DNA of 64,000 bases from Meandrina meandrites. Taxonomy: Eukaryota > Cnidaria > Anthozoa > Scleractinia > Meandrinidae. Of the stretch, positions 54,507 to 64,000 are shown in pieces (position 1 is the first letter of the stretch; each line of letters begins with the position of its first letter). Under the pieces are notes generated by a model. It ran no database searches. It had not been told where the DNA came from and saw nothing but the letters and a program-made list of their open reading frames with translations. Location: contig OY855910.1 of NCBI GenBank assembly GCA_963693305.1, positions 23,440,362 to 23,504,361 on the forward strand, written 5' to 3'. Both the position numbers and the translations under genes were made by a program.

Positions 54507-55818
54507 GTGAACACACAGATTTATTATTGCTAGCCTCCTGACGTTACCTTTTGTAAATCATGGAGCTATAACTTTTATTTTCAGTTGTAACGACATAAGC
54601 ATATCATATCTCGCCCCGTTGCGAAAAATTCCTATTTTACTCTTTGATATCACATTAAAATCATTCAAATTGAACGGTCATTGCCTTTTTGTAACAAAGA
54701 TCATGTTATTTTGCATTTTCATTGAGGGGAACGGGGTGGGGGGGGGAGGGAAATCCGCACTCGGCAAAAAGAATTTGCAAAGCTGTTCTCGTGAGCAGCG
54801 GTCTATGATGCACCAACTGTGAGTGCGTAATTTAGAATGGAGAACCAAAGCACTGAAAAATGCATTCGATTGTGAAATCAAAATAAAACTGACGCTTAGT
54901 TCCAAACAAAAAATCGAAAAATAGTGTCTGCGGTACATGTTCTCAAATACACTCTAAAATACGCAGAATTTAGTCATTTCGCGTTGTTTTTTATTCTATT
55001 TTTTCAGAAGACGGCAAAGAAATTTGCCAAGAGTTATAAAACACGTGTACAATTATTTTCCTGCTAAACGTTTTGTTTGCCAAACAAACGTTTTTTGCTG
55101 TCGTGGTTTGCTAACGGGTCGTAACGGCTCCCCCATTGGATTGCGCGCGCAGAATTGGTGAAGCAGGGACCACTGTTCACAAGGACAGGTTTGCAAATCC
55201 ACTTTCGGCTTTCCCAAAAAACACAAAAGTAAAAAGTCCATAAAATCCAAGGTTGGATTTCTTAAATGAAATCCACCTCGGAGAAAGATTCCGGTACGTC
55301 AAACTCCGCTTTTGGAGTTCGTGTTTTATTGGAAAATCCTAAGTCCAGATTTCAAAATCCAGATCCTGATTTCCCAATCGAATGCATCCTCAGTCTCTCC
55401 ATCATGGTCTCTTCTTTTGGGATTTTAATCAGGGGCGAACAAAGAAAACAATAATGCCGGGAACAATAACGCCAAATTAGGTCTTCATGTTTCGTCGTTG
55501 ATTAATCATACACCCTTCATGTACGCGTTATAGGAAATGCGACGCAGATATATACGTTCTCTTTCTTTCCGCTATATTCATACGCTGCAAATAAATTACT
55601 CCCTCAATATTTTAATATCATGTTGCCAAATTTCTAAGTTATGCTTTCGTTCTTTTTACAACTCCCCCCTCCCCCTCCCCTCCCCACCCCACACTTTGTT
55701 TTCTGGCAACCCTTCACGAGATAGTGATTTTGTTATTAATTGTAAAATCGCAATGCTTTATATCCTTTGCATCTAATGTAAAGCCTCCCGTTGACAAATT
55801 ATTCAATTACTCTTACAG
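54507..55818. other. Intron 1 of locus B
   Basis: A G-rich tract (54725-54750) and a C-rich tract (55662-55693) were noted. No exon pattern. Confidence 0.55.
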
Positions 55819-55969
55819 AATGTGGATCAGTGACAAACAATATACTTACAAGTCCGAGATTTCCTTACAATTACCCGAAAAACCTGAATTGTAATTATAC
55901 GGTTCCAATCCCAAACGGAGCAGTGATGAGAATCTACTTCGACTACTTTTACTTGGAGGAAGCCTGCGA
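55819..55969 (+). CDS. CUB domain, first-half exon of locus B
   Basis: 151 nt, phase 1 in (AG|AATGTGG), phase 2 out (GA|GTAAGTG). Encodes ECGSVTNNILTSPRFPYNYP, NLNCNYTVPIPNGAV and MRIYFDYFYLEEAC. It is two codons shorter than the locus A counterparts but otherwise closely alike, with the same splice phases. Confidence 0.93.
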
Positions 55970-56058
55970 GTAAGTGAAGGCACTGATGGCTATTATAATA
56001 CTACTAACTGTATAGTCTGTATACAATTCTAGATCACTATTGATTTATGCTAATATAT

Positions 56059-58330
56059 AGATTTAGGCAGGCCTAAACGCGGAGCTCCTATTTATTATTC
56101 TTTTGCTCGAGTTTGCACTGTTTCCCAAAATATAGGTACATGTCGCTGCACTTTATTGGGTTCCTCATGCACGTACGCACGTAGGCGCACACATCAAATT
56201 TTAGTGTAAAGACTTTTCATAACTCTATTAAAGGGCTATTTAATGTATAAAGGACCTTGATGAAGGCGAAGAAATTTGTTTTGATTTACTTCAAAACAGT
56301 CAAGGCAAAAAGTTCAACTCAAGGCAAAAAGATCAACTCAGTGCACTGAACAAAGTGAACTCGCGGCTAAACAAAATGAACTCACGCCACAACAAAGAAA
56401 ATCACAGCGGAAAAACTAACTCAGCAAATTCATTGGGAGCCCGGTTAAGTCATTTTTAAGCAGTTTTTTGTGTAAGAATTGTGACAGATTGTGATTTACG
56501 AAGTGGTGGTCGCTGTCTAATAAGCTTACAATGTAATTTTGTACCATCTTGGTTTGGTTGCATGATTACTACGCTGCATGTTTATTTATCGTACACATTG
56601 CTAAATACCCAAGAGAATTTTATGCAGAGAAGTGAATGAATTTCCTTCGTTTCTAACAGGCAAATGTACGTTGGGAAAAGTCTGAACTCACTCACCCAGC
56701 CGCAGGCAACTCGCAATATAAAAACCGGCGTAAATACTAGTTTATGAATCCAAAATTTTATCACGGGTAGGAGATTTCAACACGCTCACCAAAATGACAA
56801 AAATGCGAGCCAGTGAAATAGAGCAGTTGGATAATAAATCGTTTAATCGTTGGTGTAAAGTATCGTTGCCGAAGGTTTACTCGTTTTTTGCTTTGATTTG
56901 TTTGTGGGATGCAGCGCGCGAAATCATGTTTTTGATCCGTGTAGCTCAATAATTGAATATTCTTTTCAAAATCCAACGATGAATCTCACAGTTAACTCCA
57001 CTAACTAAAAAAAAAACAATATTTAAAACGAAACATTTAATAGGCAAAAGTGTAAAAAAGTGATTAATTCTAAGAGGTTTTAAAGCAGCCGTTTTAACGA
57101 AATTTAAGCTTATAATTGACGGGAAGATCTGAAAACCGACACAACATCGAATTCGCACATAAATGAAGTATAAACAGATTCTCATAACAAAATGTTTACA
57201 TTTACGATTACCTCATATTTTGAGAAGGCTTGTAAATTCTGCAGGGCAAAGCTTTCAAACCAGCCAAATAACATCGGAGACCAAGCAACGAAAACGGTAG
57301 TTTCGTCCAATGTTGGTAATAATCTCACACCACGGACATATACATAATTTGAATTATCAGCGAAGTCAGCGAAGATCAATATCTTTCTTCCTTTCGGTGT
57401 AGCTTTTAACAGTCTTTTATCCGCCACTTCAGTCAACTTGACCGGGTCTGGACACAATTTTATATTAGCTCAGTTAATTTTCCAGTCTTGGTCAGCCGCA
57501 GGAACCGAAGAGAGTGCTTCAACTATCGCTGTTTTTGACTCGTATTCTGATATATCATGTTCAGGTCAACAACTATTTCGGATCTTCCCGTTAAGAAGTT
57601 ATCCTAAATCACTTGGCATAAGTTTCCATGCTGTAGATAAGTAAATAAAGCGAGAAATATTCACGAAAATCTATGTCCTCCAGCACGCTTTCTTCCCGTC
57701 TTTCCATTTAGCAGTGAACAACGTGCAAACGAGTTTACCGCCTTTCCATACAATCACTTCGTTTAAGTTGAAATGAAATGTCCAGATCATTTTTTTAACA
57801 TGAGAAAAAACTGAATATAGCCAAGAATAAAAGCTGAGCTCCTCGGTTATTAACTTTGCCCTTTATTTAAATCTGAATTAACGCGATGATCAAAAAAATT
57901 GTAAAAAAAACTAGGACTTGAGCCCGCGATCAACTAGAAAACCATCATCTGGTCAGCGGTCAACTTCACAAAACACGTGGTCTCGATGAGCTCCACATAT
58001 GAGCCCGCGATACGACCACGTGATACTGGTCAGCGGATATCTTGTTTTGACAGCTGTCAACTGACCATAACATGGATGTCAAAGTTGTAAGCCCTGTTTA
58101 GTAGAGGTGGCAGAGGTATTTATCTGCTCCCATCTCCCTCAGCCTATTCTCCTCCCCCCACCCACGGTCGGGCTGCCTTGGGACTCCCCTCCCCCTCCCC
58201 GCGAGTCTGTAGGCGCGGGTGGGCGGGCGGGCGGGAGTACGCACCAAATTTTCTAGGCCTCATGGGTTTACCAAAAATCCTTACCCATGGTGCTCCGCTG
58301 GCGCGCTTCGCGCGCAGGAGCTCCGCTATT
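56059..58330 (-). mobile_element. R1 repeat family, long copy c
   Basis: Inverted relative to copies a and b: starts with the 3' end (AGATTTAGGCAGGCCTAAAC) and finishes with the 5' end (GGAGCTCCGCTATTA) after a GC hairpin of different sequence (GCGCGCTTCGCGCGC). It fills the intron that splits the CUB domain of locus B and is antisense to that gene. Confidence 0.85.
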
Positions 58331-58645
58331 AATTAAATTAGAAGAAGTAGACATAGCGAAAAATCTCAGTAAACAGCATTACCCCTCCACGGCCTTGTTA
58401 ACACATACTGACTCACAAATAATATAAAAACATACGCACCAAGTAATAGTGTTCACATTTTTTCGTTAGCGTACTGCGTTTTAACTTTGCTTGTTGAAAT
58501 GAATTTTAAACCATAAAAACCCGATAATTTTATTTCTATATACATGTAGAATACTTGTGTTTCTACAGCTGCAGCAAATTATTCGTGCTGAGTCTCGTGT
58601 ATAATTGTGTAAAGAACATGCATATTAACCTTGGAGACGGCGTGT

Positions 58646-58663
58646 TAACCCTAACCCTAACCC
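58646..58663. repeat. Short telomere-like repeat (TAACCC)3
   Basis: Three copies of the animal telomere hexamer in the intron of locus B. Too short to mean a chromosome end; a minor interstitial tract. Confidence 0.7.
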
Positions 58664-58937
58664 GAAAGTCCTGGGTAATCCCCCGGTTATCCCGGTAATC
58701 CGCAAATGTTCCTCCCTGCCACCAGATGGTCTTGTGTTTGGTGGTCCGGAATTCAACTCCTCCGCGCTTTGTAAATAGCCAGTTGACCTGCTTCCTGTCA
58801 ATTTAACAAGTTTCTGTGCCATTTATAATATTTGTTTGTTTATTTACAGCGTCCTCAATTAGCACAGTGGTGCTAAATAGATTGGCACTTCAATAAAGTG
58901 ATTAATTTCTTTATTATTTTGTATTTTTTCGTTTTAG

Positions 58938-59110
58938 CTATGACTATTTGAAGATTACTAATGAACACAGTCAATCATTTGGTGTATACTGTGGCAGGAA
59001 GACTGGAAAGATAGTCCTGGTATCTGGCAAATATGCAGTGCTGACGTTTCACACAGATGACTTTATAGAAAGAATAGGATTTCGATTATATTTCACTGCT
59101 ATTGTACTCG
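58938..59110 (+). CDS. CUB domain, second-half exon of locus B
   Basis: 173 nt, phase 2 in, phase 1 out; acceptor TTTTAG at 58932-58937, donor GTATGT from 59111. Encodes YDYLKITNEHSQSFGVYCG, VLVSGKYAVLTFHTDD and GFRLYFTAIVLG. Exactly the length of the two locus A second-half exons. The gene must continue to the right because the exon leaves in phase 1, but no next exon was found before the window ends. Confidence 0.93.
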
Positions 59111-62100
59111 GTATGTATAAATAGAATTTAGTCAGTGTTTCATTTCATAGGTACCGTCATTTACTCATGAAAACCGTAGCGAATAGAAATCCTACTGATT
59201 CAGAGCTAAGCTACACAGAAAAACGAACGATAAAATTACTAGTGAAGATACATCGTTCTTCCAATCAACAACTCGAACAATGAACTGAAACCATTTCCGC
59301 TAGTGACGAATAAACCTACAGAGTTGCACGGACCGAAGAAAGGTTTATAGCTACTTTCTTGTAAAGAGCTCATTTCATTTCACGTTAAGAAAACAATAAT
59401 CGCTCCTTACAAAACTCAACAAGATGTTAAAACTACTTCAGTCCTCAGTCACGCACACTGCCAAGCTGGAAGCGACTCAGGTAGTGACTTGGACGATGAG
59501 TACAGAACGTGAACTGTTTTTGTTTCCTGGCATTTATTGGCCTCTGCCATTGACATTGTAAGCTTGACTTTAAGACTGACTTGGAGAAATTCTAATTTTA
59601 AGAGCTATACTTTTTAAACAATTGGATGAATTAAAAATAGCCTTGAATTGCTTTCGCGTAATGTCGCTTGTTTTTAATTACGTCACGAACGAAATCTCAA
59701 GGCCAATAAAATAAACAAATTTACACCATGTAAAATGCTTTGCACGATTTTTGGTCACTCGTTGAGGTGTTTCAGAAAACTCACTTGTTTGCTGCGCTCA
59801 CGGTTCGTCTTCTGATACTACTCAGTTCATAAAATCGTACCCGCGCATTTTCCATGGAGTGTTTCATGTAATACGACAGGAACGAGAAATTTCAAAAGGG
59901 TTACTTCACAAGATCCGAGATACATGCACCTTCTTCCGTGTGTTTACATATAATACGCGCAGATATTTTGCGAGTTGCGTCATATATTTTTCAGAGCCCC
60001 GTAGGGGCGAGAAAAAAATACTAGCAATGTGCAAAATGTCCACTCGTATTATATGATAATCGGGATTTATTATTCCAAAAAAAGGAATAAGGACGTAGAC
60101 AAGTCAAACTTGTCCGGCCATTTTGTCGCTCCGCTTTTTGGCATGTTTTACAGTGTAATAACATGTCATTGTTTGCGCGTTCTCATGACCTAATAATGGT
60201 AAAATGGCACAAAAATGAAAAAATAATTACAAAGATACATACCAAGGACGCAGTAATTTTAAACAGGGGCGGATCCGGGAACTTTTGATTGGGGGGTCCA
60301 AAATTTGGTTCAGATAGGACTGTTGAACTATTTTGAAACCTACGTGTTTATCAATCTGTGAGCGCCGGTTGCTGCTGGCGCTGGAAACTCTGCTTTGCAA
60401 GCAGGGGCGAACAGGTCATAGGAGGGTACCCAAAAACAATTACATTTTTTGTTTCGTTTCCTCAGAAACGAAACGGTATTGTTTTGTATTCAATGTGAAC
60501 TATTTACACAGTGAGGGCTACTATCCAATCAGAAGAACGTTCGTAACCACAATGTCAACACGGTGTACCAAATGCAAACAATCTCGTAAAAACATGTTCT
60601 TCAAATATCAGAAAGATAATCGTCAGCAGGACCAAAAATAATTGAGATTCATTACAAATAGAAATATCTGACGACTGCAATGCTTTTAAGTTCGATTAAA
60701 GCGATGCCTTGGCGAAAAATGTAAATTAAGCTCTTTCCGTGTTTTTGTTAAGTAAACATTCTAGCTATATTCTGAGAAAGAAGAAAATTCCCACCAATGA
60801 GAGCGCTCGAAAGCGCAAACAAAGACACGATGCCTGTTTGCTGGCAGGAAGCCATGAAAAAGGGCAAGAGAAGGGCAAATTAGGAAGTTTCTTTTCATTC
60901 TTATCCTTCCGCGATCTGGAAACGAAACACTATTTCTTTTTGAAATAGCTGCCTGTTAATATCCCTGGAATTTAGTTTAGTAGCAAAATGCAATTTTGCG
61001 TTTCATTAAAAAATCAGCCAGTTAAATAGTTTACGATTCTGTGAATGCAAGAATTTCAGTAATAAGTGTAATAAGTCCTGATGATTTTACCGTGTTGTAA
61101 TAAAGTTACATTCATTCATTCATTCATTCATGTTAGGTCTCATTGGGGGGGGAGTCCGGACCCTCCCCCTTTTATGTCACTACTTGCAAGTTTTCTTACT
61201 CAGTTCTAGCTGCATCAATTACTTTGAAACTATCGATAGTAGTAAACTTTACATTTAAGCGAAAAATTAAACAATTTTGCATTTGAATGCAACCTTACTT
61301 CATGCCCGATGCATGCATAAACCCTCTTTTAAGACTGGCAGTAATTAAATTTAACGATTGCATAAAAAAAACGAAATTTAATTTTCAAACTCAATTACCG
61401 TAAATGATCTAATAACGCCCACTCTCATATAAACGCCTCGTATCTAATAAACGCCCCGTGTATATTAGACGCCCCTCCCTCCACCCTCCCAAGAATCGTC
61501 TCAACGATGCAACAGGCCAACGATGCCAACATGGTTGGCCTCGATGACGATGAAGACATCGATATCAAACTATGAACGACATATCGGCAGATTGGATTAG
61601 TGTTTTACTCGCATACTCTGTTTTCTATCATACTATACTACGCATCTTATTTATTTTGTTGACATCAAAAAAGGTCAAATATACCCTGACAGAATAAATG
61701 AAATTATTTAGCGCAGCAGAGAGAGACAGGCAATGACACAAAGCTCAACTTGAGCCTAATAATTTAACTAAGGTTTAAGAGGCTGTCCGCGTAACAGCGG
61801 ATAAGGCAAATTTTGGACCTTCACCGATTTCTCTAATATTTTCAGTGAAAGTCGACCATTATATCCCATGAACAAATATCACATTTATTTGGATCAAATC
61901 TTTTATTTTTATTTTTTGCGAGGCGGTTTTCACTGCAACCTCAAAACCACCCAATTTGCATTTGAAGACTCCATAATTTAGCATTAAATGTCGGTCGCTG
62001 CCAAAGCGTATTTCCTTAACCAAACAAGCTGAATATTTTATATATCAAGGTTTTATGTTTCTTCTATACTTTAACGGTTGAACAATTGTATTCTATAAAA

Positions 62101-63346
62101 TTTTGACTGAGTTATGAATTTTCAAAAACACTTCCTAACGGACTCAGGAATGCGTGACACGTAACATACCTGTAGTTGAAAGCGATTTTCTCGAATGTGG
62201 GACCTGATCAGAAGTCAAGTCTATTGTATCTCGAAAGTACTAATACCAGTCTAGAAACCTATCGAATAAAATTTGTGGGCACTCTGCACTTCGCGCCGTA
62301 CAGAGCAGCAAGATTTTCCCAAATTTTCGCCATTTTGATTAAAACCAAAGATAACGACGGTCCGATTTCTTTACAGGGAACGCCTATAGATACGATCATT
62401 ACCACTAAACACCACACTGTGGTATGCAAATAAATAATATTTGTCGATTCAGCCGTCGTTTAAGGAAAAAATCTACCGTTGTTGCAGGATTTTCAAAAGA
62501 AACAGCGATAAATACCAATATGCAAATTAGCTCCGAAAGCGACATTTTTGCTATATTTATCTCTGTAATTCCCGAAAACTTTTTTTCTTAAAAATTATTT
62601 TACAAGGCAAAGAAATGTTCCTTACCTGAGAAACGATGCCTTTCAGACTATGTAAAAGCGTTTCAGTTTTGCTGTGAGTGATTATTTTCATTTCCCACGC
62701 TGCGGCCGGTAACACAGTGTTTGTTTGCTAGGCTGTTGGTTTCACTCTAATTCAATTAAAAGCGGGCAAGCTGTCTACATTTTCAAAGCGCTCTCAGCTC
62801 ATCCTTAAAATGTCTTAGGTACCTGACTATTTTTGTCAATAAAAAGTTTATTAAAATGTCGTGATAAAATCTATCTAGTCCACCTCTGTTTTGTACGTAC
62901 TCAGTTACATGGCGGATCATTGGAATTCACGGGAGCGGGGTAGCCGAGGCGAGGGGGGGAGGGTGACAAATTGATTTCCCCCTATAAATGTCGAAAAAAA
63001 AATCCTAAAGCTAAGCCGAAGTATATATTAAAACGAAACGTCGTTAAGTAGTGGATCTTAATGAGGTTAGCCGTTAGCCGTAAAGTGACCAAAAAATTAA
63101 GTCTTAGGCGTTGGCCGAAAAAAAAAAATGTTAACCGTAAAAAGAAAATTCTAGCCGCAAAAGTGAAAGTCTCAGGATTTCTTGTCAAGACTTTTACGTG
63201 TTTTGGTACCGAGAAGTGTTGCATTTGCTCCAAGTCGTTCGCTTTTTATTTATTTTTTGTTATTTGAATTAATCATTCTGGCCCCCAGAGCCCGCGATCC
63301 TTCTGGTCTCCATCAGGGATCGAGAACTCAAATTTCTGAGCATTAA
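59111..63346. other. Probable intron of locus B with decayed repeats
   Basis: Contains a half hAT-like end (CAGGGGCGGATCCGGG at about 60266), an (ATTC)n run at 61109-61130, and near 61400-61590 tandem ATAAACGCC-like units with an acidic short tail (GLDDDEDIDIKL), reminiscent of pogo/Tigger-type transposon ends. G-rich DNA at 62935-62966 may form a quadruplex. No CUB, Ig or LRR exon was recognised. Confidence 0.45.
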
Positions 63347-63991
63347 GGTGATTCCACTGAATTGCATTGCGCATCCTTGCTGCGCATGAGTTTTCGCGTC
63401 ATTTAGCGCGTGCGCGAGCGCGCGCGCACACACAACATTATGGCTTTTCTTTTAGGTTAAGCTCAGAAGAAAAATAAATGGTCATTTTCTTCAAAACGAG
63501 CACGGTGACCCCCATTTTTTAATGCATAAATTTAAAAGACATCCGGTTGACTACAATATATCGCAATTTAAAGAAAAGTTAAGTACTCTACTTTGAGATA
63601 TTTTTATTTCAATGCTTTAAAAAATACGTTTTGAGGTAGTGCTGCTTCCGCACGCACGCAGCAAAATCTTTAATTTCGTTCATAATCTTAATTCCAGTTT
63701 AATTAAAATGGTTTATTATGTAAGATTTAAGTCTGTTTCGTTGAACTGCTTCGATATTTTAACGCAAGAAATGATTTTTTCTAGAAATGATAGTTCCCTT
63801 TTCGGATTATGAGCGTTCCTAGTATGAACCTCGTGTGTCATATGTTTACTGTCATAGCCATCCAGGTTTCACAAAAACGAGCACGGTGACCCCCATTTTT
63901 TATTGCATTTTTGCAACGCTCATAACATAGTTATGAACTGGACCAAGTCTTAGAAAATTCTAAATACTCCTTCTTTTTCAGTGGAATCACC
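63347..63991. mobile_element. TTAA-flanked element, 645 bp
   Basis: GGTGATTCCACTGAA at the left end is exactly inverted at the right, with TTAA at both edges (63343-63346, 63992-63995). Inside, a block containing ACGAGCACGGTGACCCCCAT occurs twice in direct orientation (63493-63528 and 63872-63908). No protein is encoded. Kolobok/piggyBac-type by target site. Confidence 0.82.
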
Positions 63992-64000
63992 TTAACAAGC

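Noticed and set aside
58646..58663. Telomere-like TAACCC repeats as a chromosome end or fusion point
   Set aside because: Only three units in an intron with ordinary sequence on both sides; too short for a fusion scar.
58625..58822. 65-aa minus-strand frame with GREEHLRITGITGG
   Set aside because: Low-complexity translation across the telomere-like repeat, no start context or known domain; not listed as a gene.
60333..60641. 102-aa plus-strand frame as a next exon of locus B
   Set aside because: No CUB, Ig or LRR pattern and no convincing acceptor in phase 1; sequence around it is repeat-like.

Overview
This window looks like nuclear DNA from an animal, most likely an anthozoan cnidarian (coral or sea anemone). 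That assignment is inference: the DNA is AT-rich, the exons are small and intron-split (CUB halves, an Ig exon, 72-nt leucine-rich-repeat exons), and the transposon mix (BEL/Pao, TTAA-target elements, Ginger/IS3EU-like integrase, Penelope-type hammerhead, DUF3504/Crypton-like gene) is familiar from cnidarians. No single marker proves the taxon. Most bases are introns, decayed transposons and simple repeats; real host coding sequence is only about 2 kb.

Host genes. On the minus strand, reading right to left, a secreted or membrane protein gene (locus A) starts at 44824 with a signal peptide. It continues through CUB1 (43674-43518 and 40128-39956), a candidate 24-nt microexon (39007-38984), CUB2 (36744-36588 and 36442-36270) and an Ig domain (35788-35555). 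All these splice phases fit. Further left on the same strand are seven exons of exactly 72 nt, each one leucine-rich repeat, at 27657, 20769, 19112, 18032, 17732, 17448 and 5968 (5' ends), plus one decayed exon copy. They may be the continuation of locus A, but the exon converting phase 1 (Ig) to phase 2 (LRR) was not found. On the plus strand, locus B is a head-to-head paralogue: signal peptide 54428-54506, CUB halves 55819-55969 and 58938-59110, continuing out of view. Between them, at 50080-50501 (+), lies a broken class A GPCR fragment (TM5-TM7) of LGR type. Together these suggest a local family of CUB/Ig/LRR receptors, possibly ending in a seven-helix domain.

Mobile DNA. A BEL/Pao retrotransposon (8642-15505) has apparently identical 311-bp LTRs and a perfect 5-bp target duplication, but its integrase is in another frame. 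A 3.3-kb inverted-repeat element (2432-5730) carries a spliced DUF3504/Crypton-like gene with a one-base frameshift. TTAA-target elements lie at 814-1987, 43699-44252 and 63347-63991. A dispersed family called R1 here has three long copies (6034-8260, 40652-42522, 56059-58330) and fragments; every long copy is antisense to the inferred host transcript. A very large foldback (27922-33830, arms 1.3 kb) encloses a Ginger/IS3EU-like element and a GIY-YIG relic. A short-LTR Ty3/Gypsy relic (48491-49913) is nested inside an R1 fragment. A hammerhead-ribozyme-like motif lies at 37583-37621 (-) within a TIR element. Several MITEs and foldbacks occupy introns.

Splice boundaries and domain calls were made by eye; transposon family names rest on motif recognition and target-site length, not on database searches.
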